A stretch of 13,613 nucleotides of DNA from Pseudomonadota bacterium (GTDB taxonomy: Bacteria > Pseudomonadota > Gammaproteobacteria > Steroidobacterales > Steroidobacteraceae), in assembly GCA_023433465.1 (NCBI GenBank), contig JAEZCR010000068.1, positions 1 through 13,613 on the forward strand, given 5' to 3'. Below the pieces are notes generated by a model, which saw nothing but the letters and a program-made list of their open reading frames with translations, did no database searches and was not told the DNA's origin. The translations under genes and the position numbers were made by a program. Shown piece after piece: positions 6,638 through 13,613 of this stretch; within the stretch, counting starts at the first letter, position 1; every line of letters starts with the position of its first letter.

Positions 6638-7081
6638 ATGTTCTCCTCCACCAACTGGATGATCGCCTTCGCGGTGCTGGGTGGATTGGTCGCGGCGTGG
6701 CGCATCTACCAGAACCTGCAGAAGTTGCGGCGCCAGAAGAACGACAGCTGGGACGCGCGGCTCATCGACCAGTTGCGCAAGCGCGGCACGGATCCGTTCA
6801 AGCCGCACGACGTGGATTTCTTCTTCGCGTTTCCGAACGCGCAGTCGGCCGAGGAACTGGCGACGCAGCTGCGTGGCGATGGCTTCGACGCGGACGTGAT
6901 CGATACGCCGGACGCGGGCGACCTGCGTTACAGCCTGCACGCGCACAAATCCATGCAGCTCACCGTGCCCGACATGCAGGCTCTGAGCCGCAAGTTGTCG
7001 GAGGCGGCGAACGTCCGCAACGGACGTTACGACGGCTGGTCCGCGAAGCAGGTACCGAGGGACCCCGGTCCCCCGGCCTGA
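6638..7081 (+). CDS. Membrane-anchored RraB-family protein
   Basis: This 147-residue protein has one hydrophobic helix at about residues 7-22, a basic linker (KLRRQKN), and an RraB domain from about residue 45 to 140. Recognisable parts are GTDPFKPHDVDFFFAFP, the helix SAEELATQLRGDGFDADV and the closing RNGRYDGWSAKQV, which matches the YDGW end of E. coli RraB. RraB binds RNase E and limits its activity. E. coli RraB is soluble and has a different N-terminal part, so an RNase E role here is only a family-based guess. The anchor would place the domain at the inner membrane, where RNase E itself resides. The ATG is 5 bases after the ferredoxin stop. The start was chosen because the frame upstream only shadows the ferredoxin gene. 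It converges on gpmA with 9 bases between stops. Confidence 0.82.
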   Translation: MFSSTNWMIAFAVLGGLVAAWRIYQNLQKLRRQKNDSWDARLIDQLRKRGTDPFKPHDVDFFFAFPNAQSAEELATQLRGDGFDADVIDTPDAGDLRYSLHAHKSMQLTVPDMQALSRKLSEAANVRNGRYDGWSAKQVPRDPGPPA

Positions 7082-7090
7082 GTTCGCTAA

Positions 7091-7852
7091 CTACTTCTTC
7101 TTCTCGGTCTGCTTCTTGACGGCCTCGGCCGCGGCCTTGATGGCCTCCGGGTCGCCGAGGTAGCCGCTCTTGAGCGGCTTCAGGTTCGCGTCGAGCTCGT
7201 ACACCAGCGGGACGCCCGTCGGAATGTTGAGCTCGGTGATGTCCGCCTCGCTCACGTTGTCGAGCATCTTCACGACCGCGCGCAGGGGGTGGCGGGGCGC
7301 GGCGACCAGCACGTTCTTGCCGAGCTTGAGCTCGGCGACGATGCGGTCGTTCCAGAACGGCAGCACGCGCGCGAGCGTGTCCTTGAGCGATTCGCTCGCG
7401 GGCAGCACGCGCGGATCGAGATTCGCGTAGCGGCGGTCGTTGATCGGGTGACGCGGATCGTCGAGGGACAGGACCGGCGGCGGAATGTCGTAGCTGCGGC
7501 GCCAGATCTTCACCTGCGCCTCGCCGTGTTTCTCGACGGTCTGGGCCTTGTCGAGTCCCTGTAATGCGCCGTAGTGGCGCTCGTTCAGGCGCCAGCTGCG
7601 CTCGACCGGGATCCACATGAGATCGAGTTCGTCGAGCACGCTCCACAACGTGCGGATCGCGCGCTTCAACACGGAGGTGAACGCGATGTCGGGCACCAGT
7701 CCCGCCTTCTTGATTTCGACACCCGCGGAGCGCGCCTCGATGCGGCCCTGGTCCGAAAGATCGACGTCATGCCAGCCGGTGAAGAGGTTTTCCACGTTCC
7801 AGGTGCTCTGGCCGTGACGAACGAGAATGAGCTTTCCGGGCTTGCCTGACAT
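7091..7852 (-). CDS. gpmA: 2,3-bisphosphoglycerate-dependent phosphoglycerate mutase, second catalytic histidine missing
   Basis: This 253-residue protein matches GpmA along its whole length. It interconverts 3- and 2-phosphoglycerate in glycolysis and gluconeogenesis. It carries the phosphohistidine motif LVRHGQSTWN (H13), FTGWHDVDLS, the active-site arginine in RAIRTLW, LNERHYGALQGL with the catalytic glutamate, and the near-invariant LNIPTGVPLVYE and PLKSGYLGD. One site is wrong: the AAHGNSLRA motif reads AAPRHPLRA, so residue 186 is proline where the second catalytic histidine belongs. H188 is displaced by two residues and probably cannot replace it. A GGAGG 4 bases before the ATG at 7852 fixes the start, although the frame stays open far upstream. 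It is last in a co-directional set after the glutamate dehydrogenase and glycosyltransferase genes, 41 bases behind the latter. Confidence 0.95.
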   Translation of the reverse strand: MSGKPGKLILVRHGQSTWNVENLFTGWHDVDLSDQGRIEARSAGVEIKKAGLVPDIAFTSVLKRAIRTLWSVLDELDLMWIPVERSWRLNERHYGALQGLDKAQTVEKHGEAQVKIWRRSYDIPPPVLSLDDPRHPINDRRYANLDPRVLPASESLKDTLARVLPFWNDRIVAELKLGKNVLVAAPRHPLRAVVKMLDNVSEADITELNIPTGVPLVYELDANLKPLKSGYLGDPEAIKAAAEAVKKQTEKKK

Positions 7853-7875
7853 GCGTCCTCCAAAAAAGGGGCGCC

Positions 7876-7902
7876 ATGTTAACCCAAAAGATTTCAGGTC
7901 AA
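7876..7902 (-). promoter_or_regulatory. Possible internal promoter for gpmA
   Basis: Read on the minus strand, TTGACC (5 of 6 bases of the -35 consensus) and TAACAT (4 of 6 of the -10) are 15 bases apart, straddling the stop of the glycosyltransferase gene and the gap before gpmA. The spacing is shorter than the preferred 17. It would let gpmA be expressed apart from the two genes upstream. Confidence 0.3.
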
Positions 7903-8688
7903 ATGCGCATCGAGCCCGGCTTCGCAGCGGCTCTTGCGCTGCCGGAGCGTGTCCTCGAACACCGCCTGGTTCGCGGCAAGCCGTTCGCGGGCGGCGGGCG
8001 GGTGCTCGAGGTGGACGGCGACTCCGCCGAAGAGCAGCGTCTGGCGCCTGACGCCGGCCACGCGCAAACGCGCGCACAGTTCCTTGTCCTCCGGGCCCCA
8101 TCCCCGGATCTCCTCGTTGAAGCCGTTGACGCGTGCCAGATCCTCGCGCCAGAACGCCTGGTTGCACCCTTTTATGGCAATGAACGTATTGGCCATGCGG
8201 CGCGCGGCGCTGGCGAGGGCGGGGGAACGCAGTAGATAGAGGCGGCGCGGGCCGCCGAGTCCGCTGCCGAGGAATCTCACGGGCGTCGCGGGATCTTCGA
8301 TGAGCTTGCGTGTCAGATCGGCGTCGGCGCGCACGCGCACGCCTTGCGTGAACCAGCCGCGGCGCGCGAGGCGCGCGTGGTCGGCGACGAAGTGCGGGTC
8401 GAGCACCATGTCGCCGTCGACGAAGACGAGATAGTCGGCCGTAGTCGCGGCGATCGCGAGATTACGCAGGCGGGTCAGGCGAAATCCGTCGTGGGCCTGG
8501 GCCAAGAAACGGACCGGGGTGGACGAGTGCGCGGTGAACTCGCGGACAACCCCACGCGTCATGTCCCGCGAACCGTCGTCGGCGACGATGATCTCGGCCG
8601 GCGCGAGTGTCTGGCGCCCGGCGCTGGTGAGTACGGCGGCGAGCGCATCGGGGCGCTCGTACGTCGTTATCACCAGCGCGATGCGCAT
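7894..8688 (-). CDS. Family 2 (GT-A fold) glycosyltransferase
   Basis: This 264-residue protein begins MRIALVITTYERPDAL, the first strand of GT2 enzymes, followed by IIVADDGSRD, which binds the nucleotide. The metal-binding DxD is DGD in YLVFVDGDMVLDP at about residues 93-96. The catalytic acidic pair lies in NGFNEEIRGWGPEDKEL in the C-terminal third, a galactosyltransferase-like end as in chondroitin-synthase-type modules. No membrane segment is visible, so it is soluble or peripheral. It would transfer a sugar from a nucleotide-sugar donor; donor and acceptor are not shown by the sequence. Its ATG is 4 bases after the stop of the glutamate dehydrogenase gene, so translation may be coupled. 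No other cell-surface sugar genes are nearby. Confidence 0.92.
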   Translation of the reverse strand: MRIALVITTYERPDALAAVLTSAGRQTLAPAEIIVADDGSRDMTRGVVREFTAHSSTPVRFLAQAHDGFRLTRLRNLAIAATTADYLVFVDGDMVLDPHFVADHARLARRGWFTQGVRVRADADLTRKLIEDPATPVRFLGSGLGGPRRLYLLRSPALASAARRMANTFIAIKGCNQAFWREDLARVNGFNEEIRGWGPEDKELCARLRVAGVRRQTLLFGGVAVHLEHPPAARERLAANQAVFEDTLRQRKSRCEAGLDAHLT

Positions 8689-8692
8689 CCCG

Positions 8693-11600
8693 TCAGCCGG
8701 ACGCCAGGCCGCGCACCGCGTCGACGCCGACCGTCAGCGTGGCGAAATCGGCCGCGCCCGCGCGCATCTCGGAGAGCGTGCGTTTCCAGCTCGCGAGCGC
8801 ATCGCCGCGCTGCGCGCTCCAGCGCGCGACGCGTTCGGAGGAGCGCCGCGCGCCGCGCGTGCGCAGGATCTGCCGGGTGATCTGCCGGTGCGCGCGCATG
8901 GCCGCATCGCGCAGGCCGGTGCGCGCGGTGGCCTGCCAGGAGCCGTCGACCGTGAGCCGGTCGATTTCGGCGTGCAGCCAGTCGAGCCCGATGAGTTCGC
9001 CGAGTTCGAAATACACGCGCGCGACCTCGACGACGGGCGCGCGTTCGGCACGCGCGAGCGCGACGATGTCGAGCGCGGGTTCGAGCAGGAACAGTCGCGC
9101 GACTCGCCGCGCGAGGCTCTCGGGCACGCCGCCCTGCGAGAGCTCGACGAGCACCGAGTCGTATTGCGCGCGCACGGCGGTGCCGAGCCCGACGTCGGAG
9201 GCTTGGTCGAGTTCGACGATGCCGGGTTTGAGCTCGCGCACCGCGTTTTCGATGTGCAGGTCCTTGCCGCGTTCTCGCAGCAGCCAGTAGCTCGTGTGCC
9301 GCAACAGGCGTCCGGTGCGATAGAACATGGCGTACTGCACATTGGCGGCAACCTTGTTGTCGAGCGCCTCGATGTCGGCCCACAACCCCCGCATCGAAAA
9401 TACCTCGCGCGCGATGGTGTAGGCGCGCGCGATCGCCGCGGGTCCCGCTTCGGTTTCCTCGAGGGCGCGCGTCACGAACACCGGCCCCATGCGGTTCACG
9501 AGGCTGTTGGTGGTCGCGGTCGCGATGATCTCGCGGCGCAGTGGATGTTTCGCGATCTCGCGCGGGTAACGCCGCTGCATCGCCGTGGGAAAATAGCGGT
9601 TCACCTCGCTCGCGAAGTACGGATCGTCGGGTAGATCCGAATCGAGCAGGTGATTGCTGAGCCAGAGTTTGCTGTAGGCGAGCACGACCGCGAGCTCGGG
9701 ACGCGTGAGGCCGAGGCGTTGTTTGCGCCGGTCGAGGAACTCGTCGTCGCCGGGCAGGAATTCGATGGCGCGATTCAGGTGACCGCCGCGCTCGAGCGCG
9801 CGAACCAGACTCTGGTATTCGGTGAGGCGCTCCGGCGCGCGCTGTTCGAGCACCGAGAGCGCCTGGCTCTGCAGGTAGTTGTTGCGCAGTACCAGCGGCG
9901 CCACCTCTCCCGTCATGCGCGCAAGTAGTTTGTCGCGCGCGGGACGGGTCAGGCGGCCCTTCCGCGCGACGTCGGTCAGCAGGATCTTGATGTTCACTTC
10001 GACGTCGGAGGTGTTGACGCCCGCGGAATTGTCGATGAAGTCGGTGTTGATCCTGCCGCCGGCGCCGTCCGGGCCACCGGACTGGGCGTACTCGACGCGG
10101 CCGCGCTGTGTGCAGCCGAGGTTGCCACCTTCGCCGATGACCCGCGCGCGCACTTCGCGACCGTCCGCGCGGATCGCGTCGTTGGCGCGGTCGCGCGCTT
10201 CGGCCTGCGACTCGTCGTGTGACTTCACGTAGGTGCCGATACCGCCGTTCCACAGCAGATCGACGCGCATGCGCAGGATCGCGCGCATCACCTCGACCGG
10301 CGTCGCCTCGGTCGTCTGCAGGTCGAGCATCACGCGTGCCTCGGCCGGGAGCGGAATCGATTTCGCGGTGCGCGGCCACACGCCGCCGCCGCGCGAGATG
10401 AGCTTGCGCGAATAGTCGTCCCAGCTCGAGCGCGGTAGTTTGAAAAGTCGCTCGCGCTCGCGGTGACCCGCCGCGGCGTCGGGATCGGGATCGAGGAAGA
10501 TGTGGCGGTGATCGAACGCCGCGACGAGCCGGATGTGCTTCGAGAGAAGCATGCCGTTGCCGAACACGTCGCCGGACATGTCGCCGATGCCCGCGACGGT
10601 GAAGTCCTGCGACTGGATGTCGACGCCCATCTCGCGGAAGTGGCGTTTCACGCTTTCCCAGGCGCCGCGCGCCGTGATGCCCATGCCCTTGTGGTCGTAA
10701 CCCGCGGATCCGCCCGAGGCGAACGCGTCGCCCAGCCAGTGGCCGTATTCGATCGAGATGGCGTTCGCGATATCCGAGAACGTCGCGGTCCCCTTGTCGG
10801 CGGCCACGACCAGGTAGGCGTCGTCGCCGTCGCGGCGCACGATGCCGGGGCGCACGACGATCTTTCCGTCGACGATGTTGTCGGTGACGTCGAGCAGGCC
10901 GCGGATGAAGGTCTGGTAGCTCGCGACGCCTTCCTTTTGCGCGTCCTCGCGCGACAGGCCCTGCAGGCGCTTCGGATAGAAGCCGCCTTTCGCGCCGACC
11001 GGCACGATGACGGTGTTCTTGACGTTCTGCGCCTTCATTAGGCCCAGCACCTCCGTGCGGAAATCCTCGCGGCGGTCCGACCAGCGTAGTCCGCCGCGCG
11101 CGACGTACCCCATGCGCAGGTGTACGCCCTCGACACGCGGGCTGTAGACGAAGATCTCGAATTTCGGACGCGGCAGCGGCAACTCGGGAATCCGCTGCGG
11201 ATCGAGCTTGAACGACACCCAGGGTTTCATCGCGCCCCGGGCGTCCGTCTGGAAGTAGTTCGTCCGCAGGGTCGCGCGGATCACGGACAGATAGGCGCGC
11301 AGGATTCGGTCGTCGTCGAGACTCGTCACGCGGTCGAGCGCGCGCAGCACTCCGGCCTCGATGCGTTGCGCGGCGCTCTCGCGCGCGTTGGCGCTCGGCG
11401 AGAACTGCGTCTGGAACAACTTGAGCAGCGCACGCGTGATCGGCGCCTGCGCGACCAGCACGCGCTCCATGTAGGCCTGGCTGAACGGGATGCCGGTCTG
11501 CAGCAGGTACTTGCAGTACGCACGCATCACGATGATTTCGCGCGCGCTCAAACCCGCGCACAGCAGCAGCCGGTTGAACCCGTCGTTCTCGACGTCGCCG

Positions 11601-13528
11601 CGCCACGCCGCGAGGAACGCGTCCCTGAACAGCGGCTCGAGCGCGGCGATGTTGACGCGCCGCACGTCGCGGGCTTCGAGCTCGAAATCCTGGATCCACA
11701 CGCCGCGATCGGTGACGTTCGCGTGGTAGGGGCGTTCGGCCACGACGCGCAATCCGAAGTTCTCGAGCATGGGCAGGATGTCCGAGATCGAAATCGCATC
11801 GCCCGCCTGCAGCAGGCGCAGGTGCAGACGGCTCGAACGTTCCGCCGCGGCGCGTTCGCGCAGATTGAGTCGCGGCATCGACGCGTTCGCCTCGAGCGCC
11901 TGCAGATCGGCGATGTCCTCGAGCGCGAGCGCCGGGTCGACGTCGGCGCGATAGGCCGCCGGAAACGCACGCGCGTAACGCTCGGCGACTTCGACGGCTT
12001 CGCGTGCCGCGCCGCGCGCGATCAGTTCATTCTGCAGACGATCATCCCAGGTCGCCGCGGCGGCGGCGATCTCGGCCTCGATCGCCGCGAAGTTCTCGAC
12101 AGGTTTCGCGCCCTGCGGCGTGCGCACCAGGATGTGGAGCCGCGCGAGCATCGAGTCCGAGATCTGCACCTGCGCTTCGACGTCCGTTCCGCCGAAGCGC
12201 GCGCGTACGATGCGCTCGATGCGCTCGCGCACCTCGGTGTTGTAGCGGTCGCGGGGCACGTATACGAGACAGGAGTAGAAACGCTCGTAGCTGTCGCGGC
12301 GCGCGAACAGGCGCACGCGGCGGCGTTCGTAGAGGTTGACGATGCCGCGCACCAGCGCGATGAGCTCGGGCACGCTCATCTGGAACAACTCGTCGCGCGG
12401 GAAGGTTTCGATCACGTGCACGACCGACTTCGCGTCGTGGCTGTTCTCGGGCAGGCCGAAGTGCGCGATCACCGCGTCGAGCTTGCGCCGCAGCAGCGGG
12501 ATCTCCGAGGGCGGCATGTGATAGGCGCTCGAGGTCCACAGGCCGAGGAACCGGTGCTCGCCGGTCACGTTGCCCGCGCCATCGAAGGTCTTCACGCCGA
12601 CGTAGTCGAGATAGCTGCCACGATGCACGGTCGAAGGCGTGTTCGCCTTGGTGAGCACCAGGAGGTCCGGTGCGCGTGCCTGGCGGCGCAGGTGACCGGT
12701 GAGCACGATCGGTGTGTTCCGGTCGCGGCCGGAGGAGGGCGGATCGCGCAGGATGCCCAGGCCGCTGTCGGCTTCCCGGACCAGCGCGTCGCGCGAACGA
12801 CCGCGTTTGAGGTGGTAATAGCGATAGCCGAGGAACACGAAGTGCCCGTCGTGCATCCACGAGAGGAGGGCGCGAGCCTCGGTGGCGTGTGACCGCGGCA
12901 CGGGAAGCTTCGCCTGCTCGAGCTCGTGGGCCACCGCGCGGATACGTTCCAGCATCGGCCGGAAATCGGCAACGGCGCGGCGAACGTCTTCCAGCGCGGA
13001 GCGCACGCGACGCTCCAGCTCGCGTGCCTGCGCGGCATCCCGCGGGCGGTCGATTTCCATCATCTGCCAGGACTCGGCTTGCGCGTCCACGGTCTCGGCG
13101 CTCACCGACTGCAGGTTCCCGCGCCGGTCGCGCCGGGCGCCGAGCACCGGGTGCACGATGAGATGCACGCCGATGTTGAGTTGCGTGAAGACGATGCCGA
13201 TGGAGTCGACGAGGAACGGCATGTCGGGCGCCACGACGCGCAGCAACGCACGATGGGGCGCGGTCGGCGCCTCGGCGTCGAGTGGCGCCGCGAGTTCGAC
13301 GAGCACGCGGTTCGCGGTCCGCCGGCTGCCGGACTCCAGGTGCGAGAGCGCGGCCTGCGCGAGCACGCGAGGCCGGTGCGCGCGCAGATCCTCCTCGGCG
13401 ACGCCGCGGAAGTACGCGCGTACGAATTCACCGACAAGCCGGCGGCGGCTTGCGGAGGCCGCACGCGAGGCCTCGTCGGCGATCTTCTCGATCAGGGCGA
13501 GACGCGCGGCGGGAATCTTGCCAAGCAT
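8693..13528 (-). CDS. gdhB: Large NAD-specific glutamate dehydrogenase (GDH-180 type)
   Basis: This 1611-residue protein is a full-length member of the large NAD-dependent glutamate dehydrogenases, about 180 kDa like the Pseudomonas and Streptomyces enzymes. It deaminates glutamate to 2-oxoglutarate and ammonia, mainly for catabolism. The N-terminal half holds ACT-like regulatory domains, the first around residues 90-130 (RVVAPDMPFLVDSIG). The catalytic core begins near residue 700. Substrate-site motifs are G812-GLRWSDRRED and the lysine loop VGAKGG with K847 as the catalytic lysine. The NAD-binding segment is G980-I-G-D-M-S-G-D-VFGNG. A helical C-terminal region of about 350 residues follows. 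The ATG at 13526-13528 has a GGAG about 12 bases upstream. The leader may form a small hairpin (CGCCC/GGGCG, 13552-13565). It heads the unit with the glycosyltransferase and gpmA. Confidence 0.96.
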   Translation of the reverse strand: MLGKIPAARLALIEKIADEASRAASASRRRLVGEFVRAYFRGVAEEDLRAHRPRVLAQAALSHLESGSRRTANRVLVELAAPLDAEAPTAPHRALLRVVAPDMPFLVDSIGIVFTQLNIGVHLIVHPVLGARRDRRGNLQSVSAETVDAQAESWQMMEIDRPRDAAQARELERRVRSALEDVRRAVADFRPMLERIRAVAHELEQAKLPVPRSHATEARALLSWMHDGHFVFLGYRYYHLKRGRSRDALVREADSGLGILRDPPSSGRDRNTPIVLTGHLRRQARAPDLLVLTKANTPSTVHRGSYLDYVGVKTFDGAGNVTGEHRFLGLWTSSAYHMPPSEIPLLRRKLDAVIAHFGLPENSHDAKSVVHVIETFPRDELFQMSVPELIALVRGIVNLYERRRVRLFARRDSYERFYSCLVYVPRDRYNTEVRERIERIVRARFGGTDVEAQVQISDSMLARLHILVRTPQGAKPVENFAAIEAEIAAAAATWDDRLQNELIARGAAREAVEVAERYARAFPAAYRADVDPALALEDIADLQALEANASMPRLNLRERAAAERSSRLHLRLLQAGDAISISDILPMLENFGLRVVAERPYHANVTDRGVWIQDFELEARDVRRVNIAALEPLFRDAFLAAWRGDVENDGFNRLLLCAGLSAREIIVMRAYCKYLLQTGIPFSQAYMERVLVAQAPITRALLKLFQTQFSPSANARESAAQRIEAGVLRALDRVTSLDDDRILRAYLSVIRATLRTNYFQTDARGAMKPWVSFKLDPQRIPELPLPRPKFEIFVYSPRVEGVHLRMGYVARGGLRWSDRREDFRTEVLGLMKAQNVKNTVIVPVGAKGGFYPKRLQGLSREDAQKEGVASYQTFIRGLLDVTDNIVDGKIVVRPGIVRRDGDDAYLVVAADKGTATFSDIANAISIEYGHWLGDAFASGGSAGYDHKGMGITARGAWESVKRHFREMGVDIQSQDFTVAGIGDMSGDVFGNGMLLSKHIRLVAAFDHRHIFLDPDPDAAAGHRERERLFKLPRSSWDDYSRKLISRGGGVWPRTAKSIPLPAEARVMLDLQTTEATPVEVMRAILRMRVDLLWNGGIGTYVKSHDESQAEARDRANDAIRADGREVRARVIGEGGNLGCTQRGRVEYAQSGGPDGAGGRINTDFIDNSAGVNTSDVEVNIKILLTDVARKGRLTRPARDKLLARMTGEVAPLVLRNNYLQSQALSVLEQRAPERLTEYQSLVRALERGGHLNRAIEFLPGDDEFLDRRKQRLGLTRPELAVVLAYSKLWLSNHLLDSDLPDDPYFASEVNRYFPTAMQRRYPREIAKHPLRREIIATATTNSLVNRMGPVFVTRALEETEAGPAAIARAYTIAREVFSMRGLWADIEALDNKVAANVQYAMFYRTGRLLRHTSYWLLRERGKDLHIENAVRELKPGIVELDQASDVGLGTAVRAQYDSVLVELSQGGVPESLARRVARLFLLEPALDIVALARAERAPVVEVARVYFELGELIGLDWLHAEIDRLTVDGSWQATARTGLRDAAMRAHRQITRQILRTRGARRSSERVARWSAQRGDALASWKRTLSEMRAGAADFATLTVGVDAVRGLASG

Positions 13529-13613
13529 GGCGTGACGGCTCCGGAAGGTGGCGCCCGTGAGGGCGACAAGGTACAGGAAGTGACGCGGCGCGGGTTCATG
13601 CGGCGTGCCGTCA

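Noticed and set aside
7059..7072. GGGACC-CC-GGTCCC palindrome near the end of the RraB-like gene as a terminator
   Set aside because: It lies in coding sequence, the loop is too short unless the stem shrinks to 4 bp, and no T-run follows.
7286..7297. Compensated frameshift as the cause of the GpmA motif change
   Set aside because: The segment has the expected length and aligns base by base with four substitutions; no shifted register explains it better.
7853..8167. Upstream extension of the gpmA frame
   Set aside because: The extension lies in the end of the glycosyltransferase gene, and GpmA begins normally at 7852 behind a GGAGG site.
8670..11699. Very long open frame (1009 codons) on the minus strand overlapping the glutamate dehydrogenase gene
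   Set aside because: It is out of frame with a well-conserved enzyme, and its translation is dominated by Arg, Ala and Pro without any recognisable domain. It is a shadow caused by high GC.
11120..12892. 590-codon open frame on the plus strand opposite the glutamate dehydrogenase gene
   Set aside because: It is antisense to conserved coding sequence, rich in Arg, Glu and Val, with no motif or credible start. It is a codon-bias shadow.
1..13613. Search for a defence system, prophage, CRISPR array, tRNA or integrase
   Set aside because: All genes fit housekeeping or salvage functions, and no repeats of CRISPR spacing, recombinase or nuclease modules were seen. The only repeat of note is the palindrome at 1264-1379.

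Overview
This is a GC-rich, densely packed chromosomal window with the content of a Gammaproteobacterium, perhaps near the Steroidobacter/Xanthomonas/Nevskia groups. That placement is inferred from the large NAD-glutamate dehydrogenase, the RraB-family protein, the adrenodoxin-type ferredoxin and the TonB-dependent thiamine uptake. No rRNA, tRNA, CRISPR array, integrase or transposase is visible.

Layout. (1) Positions 1-1264 (+): the 3' end of an ABC ATPase with ModF-like features, overlapping by 4 bp a membrane-anchored serine-hydrolase/beta-lactamase-fold protein that appears to have lost its catalytic motifs. (2) Positions 1264-1379: a long, nearly perfect palindromic element between convergent genes. 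(3) Positions 1363-2280 (-): a PhzF-family isomerase. (4) Positions 2335-6271 (+): a thiamine salvage operon. It has a TPP riboswitch, a TonB-dependent outer-membrane receptor, a small YkoF/MTH1187-type thiamine-binding protein, a PnuT-like inner-membrane transporter and a ThiK-like thiamine kinase. (5) Positions 6318-7081 (+): a [2Fe-2S] ferredoxin and a membrane-anchored RraB-domain protein. (6) Positions 7091-13528 (-): three co-directional genes, transcribed in the order large NAD-dependent glutamate dehydrogenase, family 2 glycosyltransferase, 2,3-BPG-dependent phosphoglycerate mutase.

How the genes work together. The thiamine block reads as one complete import-and-trap pathway. Thiamine would cross the outer membrane through the TonB receptor and the inner membrane through PnuT, and ThiK would phosphorylate it in the cytoplasm. 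The TPP riboswitch would shut the system down when TPP is plentiful. The Shine-Dalgarno sequence lies inside the conserved 3' strand of the aptamer, so ligand binding should block translation directly.

Most worth a second look. The phosphoglycerate mutase lacks its second catalytic histidine, with four apparent changes within 12 bp, all towards G on the + strand, so either a real inactivation or a sequencing artefact. The beta-lactamase-fold protein has no SxxK lysine. The palindromic element at 1264-1379 supplies the last codons and stop of the PhzF gene. The single-domain thiamine-binding protein sits inside a PnuT/ThiK operon. Systems of this kind are known in outline. I see no wholly new multi-gene system here.
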